Positions 12,101-18,207 of a DNA stretch of 64,000 nucleotides are shown piece by piece (position 1 is the stretch's first letter; each line of letters begins with the position of its first letter). The position numbers and the translations under genes are program-made. Location of the stretch: positions 710,437 through 774,436 of the forward strand of contig NZ_SOCP01000004.1 in the NCBI RefSeq assembly GCF_004364325.1. Reading direction: 5' to 3'. The DNA comes from Actinophytocola oryzae (GTDB taxonomy: Bacteria > Actinomycetota > Actinomycetes > Mycobacteriales > Pseudonocardiaceae). A model generated the notes under the pieces. That model made no database searches. It saw only the letters and a list, made by a program, of their open reading frames with translations, and had not been told where the DNA came from.

Positions 12101-12436
12101 GTCCTCGAGTGCCTCCCAGGTCACCTCCAGCAGCTTGCGCTGCTGCGGGTCCATGTATCCGGCCTCGCGGGGGCTGATGCCGAAGAAGGTCGGTTCGAAC
12201 TCGTCGAAGCCGTCGATGTAGCCGCCTCTGCCGCCGACCAGCCTGCCCGCCTTGGCCTTGTCCCGGCTGCCCAGGGTGGTGACGTCGTACCGGTCGGCCG
12301 GAGTCGGCTCGATGCAGTCCTTGCCGTCGACCAGGTTCTGCCAGAACTTCCGGTGGTCCGACGCCCCTCCCGGTAGGCGACAACCGATGCCGATGATGGC
12401 GAACTTGTCTGGCTTGGCCGTGGATGAACCCGTCAA
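3128..12436 (-). CDS. Iterative hybrid PKS-NRPS, polycyclic tetramate macrolactam synthase
   Basis: The protein has 3102 residues, the usual size for PTM synthases. Landmarks by residue: KS cysteine in DSACSSS about 183; AT serine in GHSTGEVAA about 632; DH histidine in DHRIQGNVLFP about 932; KR NADPH motif VTGAFGALG about 1436 and tyrosine in TNYAAGNA about 1594; ACP serine in GLDSLLAM about 1752; condensation HHIISDAVS about 1945; adenylation YTSGSTGRPK about 2423; PCP serine in GGSSIKLIEL about 2821; thioesterase GYSLGG about 2942. By comparison with GrsA I read the A-domain code as D-V-G-E-M-V-S-I-D, close to published ornithine codes (DVGEIGSID). In this family one iterative PKS builds two polyene chains that are acylated onto both amines of ornithine, and the TE closes the tetramate. 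The start is a TTG with GAAGGA six bases upstream. No enoylreductase domain is seen. Confidence 0.93.
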   Translation of the reverse strand: MTGSSTAKPDKFAIIGIGCRLPGGASDHRKFWQNLVDGKDCIEPTPADRYDVTTLGSRDKAKAGRLVGGRGGYIDGFDEFEPTFFGISPREAGYMDPQQRKLLEVTWEALEDGGQRPADLAGGDVGVFVGAFTLDYKIVQFADLGFETLAAHTATGTMMTMVSNRISHCFDFRGPSVSLDSACSSSLVAVHLACQSLRSGETDLALAGGTLLHMTPQYTIAETKGGFLSPEGRSRTFDAAANGYVRAEGVAMVAIKRLADALRDDDPIHAVIIGSGVNQDGRTDGITVPSAEAQVSLIRKVCGEAGISPGDLQYVEAHGTSTPVGDPIEANALGRALAIGRAKDAGCYVGSVKTNIGHTESAAGIAGLIKTALALEHRLIPAHINLERVNPDIDLESMPFDIPTEATAWPAHEGPARAGVNSFGFGGTNAHVLLEEPPGRVTERPAAQERPGYAVLPLSTRDPAGLPELAEGLRRELAREGVSLADLGHTLAHRRQHLESRLSVVYSTRESLDDALAAVERGEPHPRVLQDRVLDVPQRRVVWVFTGMGPQWWAMGRQLYETEPVYRDVIDRCDREMRRIADFSLIDELNADEADSAMAQTWLAQTANFALQIGLAALWRANGVTPDAIVGHSTGEVAAFYEAGVYSLADAVRVTVHRSRLQQRLVGTGTMLAVSLGEEEATRLVRPFGDRVSLAAVNSPTSTTLAGDEDALAEIASELRTKQVFNRLLSVQVPYHSAHMDRIKDELLSSLDGLAPRRAEVPLYLTGRDGVAHGTELGAEYWWDNVRDHVRFNAAVDRLVDDGFRLFLEIGPHPVLAHSIREILEGHGVTGHVVPSIRRQEDETERFALSVAALHNLGVEVDWQALQPTGRPVPLPRYPWRRDRYWVEPKPVEQIRLGRRDHPLLGRRMASAEPTWEARLDVEAMPYLEDHRIQGNVLFPAAGYLEMATQAVLAMTGGTGATLAEIRLRKALFLSDTETRAVRLGFSSEDAAFTIATATDETQDRVVHASGVVRVGQHRPVGTGLDMTRVRARAEQYLDGPACYTALAELGYHYGPAFQGIQEVWIGRDEALARIAPTEAVEADAEGHHFHPVLLDASFQTLLTPLLLAGRDDGDTGIRLPMSIDEMRVDRVGNQPLWVHAAITGRGTDELVGDITVYADDGTPLGRVTGFRATDVEKAATTVGTGTIDNWLAELTWTERPPLEEQDPGGNWLVLADSGGLAERFATLVADRGGSCHLVRPGHRYRFGRHESTVTPGSAEDLERLLADLEDQDGAGFDAVVHLWNLDLPPLADLTRDEIDRHTSLGGYSLVTLAQTMLARRLGGRLHVVTRGTQAVEPGAPVEPLGARAWGIGRVLWYQELATQHGKLVDLDPTAPAGPASLLAEAEALLRELSSTDEDEIALRGTRRLTSRLLPVTDLTRPLPPRLRPDGSYLVTGAFGALGRVLCRTLVARGARRLILVGRTRLPERAGWGTLDPDSPAGRAVAFVRELESRGAQPILAPLDITDEDQLVDWLADYRRGQAPPIRGVFHLAGQVRDTPVPDMDRQAFDAAHDPKVVGGWLLHRHLRDEPLEHFVLFASIASLLTTAGQTNYAAGNAFLDALAHHRRASGLPALSIDWGPWATGMIEELGLIGHYRDSRGMSSLSPDAGMAVLERVIGQDRAQLLVATVDDWPVFLSWYPSPPPLVAELATSTRAAEPADCGFLEVFREADADKRRTLVVEQFTALVSSVLRVPVEQVEPAGNLTSVGLDSLLAMELRAKVNTVLGVTLPLVALLSGTSVDELVEQLHAGLLDLVSADDAAESSSVTVYTDRSRFPLTQNQKALWFLKQLNPDGFAYNIGGAVEMHVELDPELMFEAVRAMVARHPSLRTNFVLEEGQASQRVADEAVVDVGMVDVQDRSWDEIYRMIIEEYRKPYDLETDPLLRFRLFKRGPDRWVMMKAVHHIISDAVSTFTFIEELLAVYEGLRRGERVELPEPAAYYLDFLNWQNRFLASPDAGRMLEYWRGHLPAEVPSLNLLTDKPRPVVQTHNGASEFFVLDRALSARVRALAREHNVTVFMVLLAAYYVMLHRYSGQDDIIVGSPVTGRTRKEFDSVYGYLVNPLPLRADLSGEPTIAELIAQVQTTVLNGLDNQEYPFVLMVEKLGLRHDPSRSAVFQAMFILLAHKVATEKYGYRLEYIELPEEEGQFDLTLSAYEDEADQRFHCVFKYNTDLFLADTVRRMSTHYVNLLTELTERPGTDPIDRLGMLAPAERDVVLGEWSGAARRIPAEATVPAMVSRVAERTPDAVAVSAPGTDDTTRQLTYGEVDRRSTELARRLHRLGVRDGAVVALCLDKSPELVVTLLAVLKAGGAYLPLDPEYPADRLSYMVEVAGARLVVVDEAEHERLSGLAERVLTVADLDIGNVSGVELAPVRMDQTAYVIYTSGSTGRPKAVRVTHRNLASVQAGWREEYRLDTDVRVHLQMASPAFDVFTGDLVRALCSGATLVLADHELLFDTARLYTTMVTERVDCAEFVPAIVRGLMSYCERHDRRLDFMRLMIVGSDTWKVAEYQRLRALCGPDTRVVNSYGVSEATIDTTYFEGPVDELEPSRTVPIGRPFPNSAVYLLDERGEPVPAGIPGELWVGGTGVSEGYVGSQEQTAKRFVTRDLDGEPMRLYRTGDLARWTAAGELELLGRADSQVKVRGHRVEIGEIETRLAGWPGLAQAVVAMRPDGRGEDVLCAYYVPQPGTELNRRELRAHLAGYLPTFMIPSYFVEMPGLPLTPNGKVDVAALPAPRAEADEQEYEAPVTFYEVRMVERWKALLGLDQVGLRHDFFEVGGSSIKLIELIYALQAEFSVAIPVSQLFKITTLHGMARAVELMVNGRIGSAEPYLTFNAGQGDPVFCFPPAGGHGLVYRTFATHLREHEFVSFNYLAGEDKPARFADLVESAYPQGPCTVLGYSLGGNIAFEVAKELERRGRTVSHVVIIDSHRIPEAIDLGAEYDEYFALFEQELGEHLRRHTGSETVVQDTLDQAREYIHYCARTPNLGTVTAPVTLVSDRDKVDTYDAGEHGSWHGSSATGTRVVRGHGTHAEMLDKDHAEANAAVVREIMAAKEATNAP

Positions 12437-12532
12437 GTGAGATCCTTCGTCGTGACGCCGCCTCGAAGCAGAACCAGGACGGCGTGGAGCCGGTCAGGTG
12501 GTGCGGACGGTGGTTGGACCCCACCAGTTCGG

Positions 12533-13426
12533 TCAGCCGGGCCTGGCTGGGTCCGATGACGAGGCGGGTGTGCGCCGCCGCCAGGGGTGGGTGAAGGTGG
12601 TCACGAGTGCGCCCGTGGGCGGGAACGACGTCGGGTCGCTGAGCCCGACGGCGACCGGCTCGCGGCCCGGGTACCAGGTGAAGCTGCCGAAGAGCTTGTC
12701 CCAGAAGGCAAGGTCGGAGCCGTAGTGGCCTGCCTCGGCGAGGTCGGTGCTGTGGTGCAGGCGGTGCTGCTCGGGACTCACCAGCAGGTAGTTCAGCCAA
12801 CCGATGCGGACGTCGATGTTGGCGTGGATGAAGTACCCCTGCGCCGCGACGAACAGCCCGACCACGAGGACCGACGGGGCGGAGAACCCGGCGACGGCCA
12901 GCGCGAGCTGCACGACACCCTGGGAGATGACGATGTCGAAGACGTGGTTGACACCGTTGTTGCCGACGTTCACCTTCTCGGGCACGTGGTGCACGCCGTG
13001 GAACCGCCAGAGCCACGGGTTGGTGTGGCCGAGCCGGTGCATCAGGTAGCTGCCGAGCGAGCCGACCAGCAGGGCGGCGGGGATCTCCGCCTGCGGCGGC
13101 AGTGCCGGGTCGAGCGGCGAGACCACGACGACGATCATCGTGACCAGCGTCTGCGCGATCGCCGCGCTGACCATGGTCAGTACGAAGTAGACGCCGTACC
13201 AGCCCCACTCCCGGCGGTCGGGGCGCCAGGCGGGCTGGTAGGGGATCAGGCGCTCGAGCACGGCCAGGTAGCTGATGGCGCCGACCAGGAACAGCGGGCT
13301 GACCACGGCCGGATCCCAGTCCAGCCGCAGCGCCGCCGTGGCCACGACGAGCACGGCGGCCAGCAGTACCGGGTACGCGACCCGCCGCAGGACCGGGTAC
13401 GCGCCGGTGTTCGGGCGATCACTCAT
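12533..13426 (-). CDS. Sterol desaturase / fatty-acid hydroxylase superfamily, PTM hydroxylase
   Basis: This is an integral membrane di-iron oxygenase with several hydrophobic helices and the histidine clusters HRLGH, HGVHH and HRLHH that bind the metals. The same family is encoded immediately upstream of the PKS-NRPS in frontalamide and HSAF clusters, where it hydroxylates the ornithine-derived carbon of the tetramate macrolactam; that role is inferred here from synteny. It lies 96 nt upstream of the PKS-NRPS and should lead the PTM operon. The start is uncertain: this ATG gives 297 residues, while an in-frame ATG at 13492 would add 22 residues. Neither has a strong Shine-Dalgarno sequence. 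Confidence 0.85.
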   Translation of the reverse strand: MSDRPNTGAYPVLRRVAYPVLLAAVLVVATAALRLDWDPAVVSPLFLVGAISYLAVLERLIPYQPAWRPDRREWGWYGVYFVLTMVSAAIAQTLVTMIVVVVSPLDPALPPQAEIPAALLVGSLGSYLMHRLGHTNPWLWRFHGVHHVPEKVNVGNNGVNHVFDIVISQGVVQLALAVAGFSAPSVLVVGLFVAAQGYFIHANIDVRIGWLNYLLVSPEQHRLHHSTDLAEAGHYGSDLAFWDKLFGSFTWYPGREPVAVGLSDPTSFPPTGALVTTFTHPWRRRTPASSSDPARPG

Positions 13427-13513
13427 CTCGCACACCGCGGTCGCGAGGCCAATGAGCTGCCGGGGCGCCGGGGAGCGCTTCCAGCCGGACATTCCGAGTG
13501 ACTTTCACACCTT

Positions 13514-13523
13514 GGTAATTACC
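13514..13523. promoter_or_regulatory. Palindrome GGTAATTACC inside CTTTCAC/GTGAAAG arms
   Basis: A perfect 10-bp palindrome lies upstream of the hydroxylase that heads the PTM operon. It is enclosed by inverted seven-base arms, CTTTCAC at 13502-13508 and GTGAAAG at 13539-13545. The 13493-13776 interval is the only sizeable non-coding stretch upstream of the PTM genes, and it is relatively AT-rich for this genome. It is therefore the likely promoter and operator region. The binding protein is unknown. Confidence 0.35.
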
Positions 13524-13776
13524 TACCCGAGCGAAACCGTGAAAGACCTCGACACCCAGTTCACCTGAACGAAGGTCGACTTCGTAATCGTGGGTGAGAG
13601 AACTCGGATTATCCAGCCTGACGGGTCACCCTCGCCCGGGTGAGACGCAGCACTTCTCTTGCTGTGTGTGACAGTCATTCCGGGGCGGTCGCCGTTGATT
13701 TCACGGGCCCACGGATGGGGTATTGCGAAGTGTACCCACAGGTGGTTTGATCCAAACTCGACTGGTCTGCCCGTGG

Positions 13777-14610
13777 TTATTCCGAATCTGCTGAACAGGG
13801 AATTGTTTCGGTCTGATGTCCGACGGGCCGACGCCACGCGGTGACGGCGACGGGGTCGCCGGTGGCGATGTGGCCGGGTGCCAGGACGGTGGCCTTGAGG
13901 CCGAAGCTGACACCGTCGGGCTCGCGGCGGTAGCCGGCGAGGGTGCGCAGCGGTTCGGGGCCACGACCCTGTCCGGTGGTCTGGTCGGTCATGGTCACCG
14001 CGCAGCGGATGGCCCGTTCGCCGAAGCCGATGCCGGTGGTGCCGATCGTCATGCGGTGCACGCGGTCCTCGGTGTGCGGGTCGGGCCAGCCGGTGACGAC
14101 GATGTTGGGGCGGAACCGGCTCATGGGCACCGCGGTGGCGCCGCGCTCCCGGATGCGGGTGTTGAGGGAGTCCAGGGAGGACTCGGAGGTGACCAGCAGC
14201 GCGGTGAGGTCGGGTTGGCGGGCACGCACGGCCCTGGCGGGCTCCCGGACGAGCCGGGCGGATCTGCCGAGTACGTCACCGAGCCACTCCGCGACGGCGT
14301 CACCCTGGTCGATGCCCGCACCGGGCCACTTCTCGACGTCGACCGCGACGGATCGGGTGGCGTCGGTGACGACCTCGACGGTCAGGTCCTCCGTGCCGGG
14401 AGCGCCGAGGACGAGCGCGGCCCCGACACGCCGGGCCCGGATCGTCGCCATCCTCGGCACCGCTCCCTGCCACACCATCGACCCGTCCGGCCCGACGACG
14501 GAGAACAGCCGATCGTCCGGCAACCCGGTCATGCCGACCTCGGCCCGATCCATCGCGACCCCGGCGCAACCCTTGACCGGATAGCACGTCAACGCGGAGA
14601 CGACCGCCAC
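13777..14610 (-). CDS. MOSC-domain protein
   Basis: This 277-residue protein has an N-terminal MOSC beta-barrel (ALTCYPVKGC) and a C-terminal MOSC domain with SRFRPNIVV and the conserved cysteine in IRCAVTMTDQTTG. Family members such as mARC and YcbX are molybdenum-cofactor-binding reductases or sulfur-transfer proteins. No Moco biosynthesis genes are nearby, so membership of the flanking clusters is uncertain. I placed the start at a GTG where family homology begins. A longer open frame continues to 14775 but shows no recognisable sequence. The gene is tail-to-promoter with the PTM operon and 37 nt downstream of an MFS gene. Confidence 0.75.
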   Translation of the reverse strand: MAVVSALTCYPVKGCAGVAMDRAEVGMTGLPDDRLFSVVGPDGSMVWQGAVPRMATIRARRVGAALVLGAPGTEDLTVEVVTDATRSVAVDVEKWPGAGIDQGDAVAEWLGDVLGRSARLVREPARAVRARQPDLTALLVTSESSLDSLNTRIRERGATAVPMSRFRPNIVVTGWPDPHTEDRVHRMTIGTTGIGFGERAIRCAVTMTDQTTGQGRGPEPLRTLAGYRREPDGVSFGLKATVLAPGHIATGDPVAVTAWRRPVGHQTETIPCSADSE

Positions 14611-14647
14611 CCGTCCAAAATACCCGCCGTGGCAACGTTTTCGGCCG

Positions 14648-16018
14648 CTACCGCGAAGGGACGCTGTCCACCGGCTCCGGCGCGGCGCTGTCGGGCACCG
14701 CGGGCTTCGGCTCGCGCCTGCCGAGGTCCCGCAACGGGGTGCGGTGGGTCTCGCGGGCCGTGAAGGCCGCCGCACTGGCGACCAGGGCCGTCGTGATGGT
14801 CAGCCAGGCCGCCGGGGCCCAGCTGCCGCCGGACTCGGCCACCCAGTAGCCGACCAGGGCCGGGGCGAAGCCGGAGAGGACCAGCCCCACCTGGATACCG
14901 ATGGCCATGCCGCTGAACCGGACCCGCACGCCGAACATCTCCGCGAAGAACGCCGGGTACGTCGCGTTCGCCGCGCTGTAGAACACCGACAGGGAAAGGA
15001 AGATCCCGAGGTAGACCATCGGGATGTCGGCCCGTGCCAGTGCGTCGAAGTACAGCAGACACGTCAGCGCCACGCCGAGGTTGCCCGCGATGAACACCGG
15101 CCTGCGGCCGACCCGGTCCGACAGGCGCGCGAACAGCGGCTGGAACACGAGACCGGCGGCGTAGCCGAAGATCACCACCCACAGCATCGTGTCCGTGCCG
15201 ATGCCCACGGTGCGGGTCGCGTACGACAGGCCCCACACGGGGATCGTGCTCGACGCCACCACCCACAGCGCGCACAGCGCGACCCGGACCACGTCGCCGC
15301 GGTGGGTGCTCAGCAACTCGGCCACGGGGATGCGGGGCTTGCGCACCGGCTCGGTCGTGGCCTCGGTGAACACCTCCGGCTCGACCAGCGTGCGCCGGAT
15401 GGCGAACGCGACGACCGCGATCAGCAGGCTTGACCAGAACGGGATCCGCCAGCCCCAGGTCATCAGCGCGTCCTCCGGCATGTTCGAGATCGGGATGAAC
15501 ACCAGGCTCGCCAGGATGAAACCGGCCAGGATCCCGTTGACCGTCCAGGAGGTGAAGAACGCCCGCCTGCCCGGTGGTGCGTGTTCCAGCGTCAGCGCCG
15601 TCGCGCCCGCGGCCTCGCCGCCGACCGAGATGCCCTGCAGGAACCGGCATGCCACCAGCAGCCACGGCGCCAGGTTGCCCACCGCCGCGTAGGTCGGCAG
15701 ACAGCCGATGACGAACGTCGCCGCACCCATCAGGAGCAGGCTGCCCACCAGGGCACGCCTGCGGCCGAAGCGGTCGCCGACGTGGCCGAGCAGCACGGCG
15801 CCGAGCGGACGTGCCACGTACGCGAGGCCGAACGTGGCGAGCGACAGCAGCACCGCGCCGTCCCCCGCCGCGGCGAAGAACACCCTGTCGAAGATGAGTG
15901 CCGCCGCGGAGGCGTAGATGTAGAGGTCGTAGTACTCGAGCGTCGCGCCGAGGAAGCTGGCCAACGCCGCGCGGGTGCCCTGGTTCCGCTTGCGCACGGG
16001 GGCGGGAGTCGTTGTCAT
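14648..16018 (-). CDS. MFS permease of the metabolite:H+ symporter type
   Basis: This 456-residue membrane protein has about twelve hydrophobic helices. It carries GHVGDRFGRRRAL after TM2 and the related RLSDRVGRRPVF in the second half, plus the RFLQGISVGGE motif typical of the ShiA/ProP/KgtP group. That group usually imports carboxylates, shikimate or osmolytes by proton symport, so it may supply a precursor rather than export product. The ATG lies 16 nt beyond the stop of the SRPBCC gene, at the distal end of the long sulfation/encapsulin operon. Substrate cannot be assigned. Confidence 0.85.
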   Translation of the reverse strand: MTTTPAPVRKRNQGTRAALASFLGATLEYYDLYIYASAAALIFDRVFFAAAGDGAVLLSLATFGLAYVARPLGAVLLGHVGDRFGRRRALVGSLLLMGAATFVIGCLPTYAAVGNLAPWLLVACRFLQGISVGGEAAGATALTLEHAPPGRRAFFTSWTVNGILAGFILASLVFIPISNMPEDALMTWGWRIPFWSSLLIAVVAFAIRRTLVEPEVFTEATTEPVRKPRIPVAELLSTHRGDVVRVALCALWVVASSTIPVWGLSYATRTVGIGTDTMLWVVIFGYAAGLVFQPLFARLSDRVGRRPVFIAGNLGVALTCLLYFDALARADIPMVYLGIFLSLSVFYSAANATYPAFFAEMFGVRVRFSGMAIGIQVGLVLSGFAPALVGYWVAESGGSWAPAAWLTITTALVASAAAFTARETHRTPLRDLGRREPKPAVPDSAAPEPVDSVPSR

Positions 16019-16034
16019 CGCAGGGCCTTTCGTG

Positions 16035-16484
16035 TCAGGAACGTCCACTGAGGACCGGGTCGGCGAGCACCGCCGCGCCCGCGAGTACGCGGACCGGGCC
16101 CGCGACGGACAGGGCCGCACGCGACAGCGCCCTGGCCACCATCGGCTCGATGGCGCCCGCCAGGTGCGGCACGCTCGTCCGGACGGAGAGGCGGTACGCC
16201 ACGGTGCTGCCCTCGCCGTCCGGTTCGACCGCCCACTCGCCTGACAGCGCGACGAAGTCGCCGTCGACCTGGTTGAACTCGCCGCGCAGCCCGTCGTGGT
16301 GGTCGCGCTGGGTCCAGCGCACCGGGTGGCCCCGGAAGCTCAGCACCCAGCTGCTGGTGTCGCCGTCGCGCGACACGGACAGCACGTCCGGCGCGTGTGC
16401 GGGCACGTCCTCGACGCGACACAGCGCCGCGTGCACCCGCGCCGCGTCCCGGGAGGAGGCGAGGCGGATCTCGTACTGGCTCAT
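16035..16484 (-). CDS. SRPBCC (START-like) cyclase/aromatase-type protein
   Basis: This 149-residue protein has the alternating strand pattern of the SRPBCC helix-grip fold seen in polyketide aromatase/cyclases and other small-ligand binders (YEIRLASSRDAARVHAALCR at the N-terminus, GEWAVEPDG in the middle). The ATG overlaps the stop of the aldehyde dehydrogenase gene (ATGA), so translation is coupled. There is no polyketide synthase in this operon, so a role in ring closure or product binding is only inferred. Confidence 0.6.
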   Translation of the reverse strand: MSQYEIRLASSRDAARVHAALCRVEDVPAHAPDVLSVSRDGDTSSWVLSFRGHPVRWTQRDHHDGLRGEFNQVDGDFVALSGEWAVEPDGEGSTVAYRLSVRTSVPHLAGAIEPMVARALSRAALSVAGPVRVLAGAAVLADPVLSGRS

Positions 16485-18046
16485 GACACACCTCCGGGCG
16501 ACACGGCGTGCACGCCCTGGATCCGGGTCGTGCGCAGCATCAGGAAGTTGGCCTCGCCGAACGCGCCGCCGGTCAGCCCGGTGCCGCCGTGGGTCGGCAG
16601 GTACGGGCGGAACGCCGAGTGCGAGTCGTTGACGTTGAGCACACCGCAGCCGGTTACCTCCTCGACGACCCGGTCCACGACCCGCTGTGTGCCGGTCCAG
16701 AACGAGTTCCGCAGCCCGTAACGGTTTCCGGCGACGAACGCGAGGACCTCGTCGAGCATGTCCGCGCCACGCGTGGGCACGACGACCGGCAGCAGCGGCG
16801 AGAACGTCTCGTCCCGCACGGCGTTCACCGTCGCGGCCCGTGCGAGACCGTCGATCCGCAGCACGGTCGGCTCGACGAACAACCCCGTGTCCGAGGGCTT
16901 CCCGTCCACCTCGAGGCGGCGTGCGCCGTGGACCACGGTGGCGCCCCTGTCGACGGCGTCGGTGATGTCGGCGAAGAACTGGCCGGCACCCAGCACCGGG
17001 GTGAGGACGACCCCCGGCTCGTCGGGAAAGCCCGGCCGGGTGTCGGCGGCGAGGCAGGCGAGCCGGTCGATCAGCTCGTCCGCGATGTCCGGGTGCGCGA
17101 TCACCTGGTTGGGCACGTTGCAGATCTGGCCGGACAGCCGGAAGTTCTCCGCGATCGAGGCGACCGCGCCGTCGAGGTCGGCGTCGTGCCACACCACGAG
17201 GCAGTCGTTGCCCGCCAGCTCGAGGATCGGCTTCTTGCCCGCGGCGACGGCCTCCTGCTCGAACGCCAGACCCTTGGCGCTGCCGCCGACGAAGACGATG
17301 TCGTCGACGTTGGGGTCGGCGAGCCAGTCGGCGGTCATCGGCGGCCCGCACACGACGTTGAGCGTGCCCGGTGGCGCACCGAGTTCGTCGAGCAGCGGCA
17401 CGACGACCTCGCGCAGTGTGTACATGGTGGCGAGCGGCACGCCACGCGGCGCACGCACGACGACCGTGTTGCCCGACAGCAGTGCTGTGATACCGAACAA
17501 CGCGTTGGCGAGTGCGGCGTTCTGCGGCGGGTTGACGCACACCACGCCGTCCGGCACCCGGCGCACGACCGACCGCGCCCGGCCCGTCTCGTGGACGAAC
17601 TCCAGCTGGTCCGCACACCAGCCGAGCGTCTCCCGGCTGAAGTCGGTGTGCCGGTACTCCTCGAGCATCGGCCCGGCGATGTCGTGGGGGAGCCCCTCGG
17701 CCACGAGCAGCTCGGTGATGCGGTCGCGGTGCCGGGACAGACCCTCGCCGATCCGCACCCCGAGTTCGACGCGGTCCGCGACGGGCACCCGGGCCCACCC
17801 GGGGCGGGCCCGTGCCGCGGCCTCCACCGCGGCACGGCCCATCGCGGGGTCGGCGAGCGCGCAGGCTCCGGCCAGCGCACCACCGGCGGCTTCTGGCTCA
17901 CGCGTGCCGAGGTCGAGGTCCCGCTTCAGCGCCAACGCGCCGAAGGTGTCCTCCAGTACTGCCCGCACGGAAATCGTGTGCACGTAGCGCCCGTCGGCAG
18001 GCTCCACATCCCGCCCGCCGATGTAGGCGGGAAACCGCGAGGTCAT
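16481..18046 (-). CDS. Aldehyde dehydrogenase superfamily enzyme
   Basis: This is a 521-residue NAD(P)-dependent dehydrogenase. It has a cofactor/active-site segment CVNPPQNAALANAL, the general base glutamate in ILELAGND, the catalytic cysteine in SGQICN, and a C-terminal GVLNVNDSH segment. It would oxidise an aldehyde intermediate to an acid or thioester. Its start is ambiguous: an ATG at 18088 adds 14 residues (MSAACEANHPYSGG) that are the head of the repeat described at 18044-18207. The internal ATG used here gives the normal family N-terminus. It lies between the cysN-side repeat and the SRPBCC gene in one operon. Confidence 0.85.
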   Translation of the reverse strand: MTSRFPAYIGGRDVEPADGRYVHTISVRAVLEDTFGALALKRDLDLGTREPEAAGGALAGACALADPAMGRAAVEAAARARPGWARVPVADRVELGVRIGEGLSRHRDRITELLVAEGLPHDIAGPMLEEYRHTDFSRETLGWCADQLEFVHETGRARSVVRRVPDGVVCVNPPQNAALANALFGITALLSGNTVVVRAPRGVPLATMYTLREVVVPLLDELGAPPGTLNVVCGPPMTADWLADPNVDDIVFVGGSAKGLAFEQEAVAAGKKPILELAGNDCLVVWHDADLDGAVASIAENFRLSGQICNVPNQVIAHPDIADELIDRLACLAADTRPGFPDEPGVVLTPVLGAGQFFADITDAVDRGATVVHGARRLEVDGKPSDTGLFVEPTVLRIDGLARAATVNAVRDETFSPLLPVVVPTRGADMLDEVLAFVAGNRYGLRNSFWTGTQRVVDRVVEEVTGCGVLNVNDSHSAFRPYLPTHGGTGLTGGAFGEANFLMLRTTRIQGVHAVSPGGVS

Positions 18047-18088
18047 GCCGCCTGAATATGGGTGATTCGCTTCGCAAGCTGCGCTCAT
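18044..18088 (-). repeat. Truncated third copy of the 123-bp operon-junction repeat
   Basis: This 45-bp stretch keeps the first about 13 codons of the repeat (MSAACEANH and following) and its last bases (GGCGGCATGA), with the middle deleted. The deletion places the repeat's start codon in frame with the aldehyde dehydrogenase, which could extend that protein by 14 residues. It directly abuts the full copy at 18085-18207. Confidence 0.8.
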
Positions 18089-18207
18089 GCCGCCTCCTCG
18101 GCCGCTTCGTGGCCCCGGAACGCTCCGCAGGCTCCGCTACACCGGCGCCCTCCGCGGTCGAGGAGGTGGCCTGAGTATTGGTGATTCGCTTCGCAAGCTG
18201 CGCTCAT
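18085..18207 (-). repeat. 123-bp operon-junction repeat, copy 1, encoding a 40-residue peptide
   Basis: The repeat lies between cysN and the aldehyde dehydrogenase and is the same length as the copy at 20407-20529, with most positions identical. It encodes a 40-residue frame starting MSAACEANH, with central DRGGRRCSGACGAFR and ending AEEAA. Its ATG overlaps the cysN stop and its TGA overlaps the next ATG. Both ends carry GGAGGCGGCATGA, so the repeat supplies a strong Shine-Dalgarno sequence and start codon to whatever follows. It contains the hairpin GCTTGCGAAGC. It may be a REP-like element that preserves coupling, or a genuine small gene; the near nucleotide identity favours the former. Confidence 0.75.

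Noticed and set aside
12066..13208. 380-codon minus-strand frame bridging the hydroxylase and PKS-NRPS
   Set aside because: It is the wrong frame of both genes; compositional shadow only.
16481..18088. MSAACEANHPYSGG as the true N-terminus of the aldehyde dehydrogenase
   Set aside because: Those residues come from the head of a repeat also present upstream of other genes; the internal ATG at 18046 gives a normal family N-terminus. Extension remains possible.
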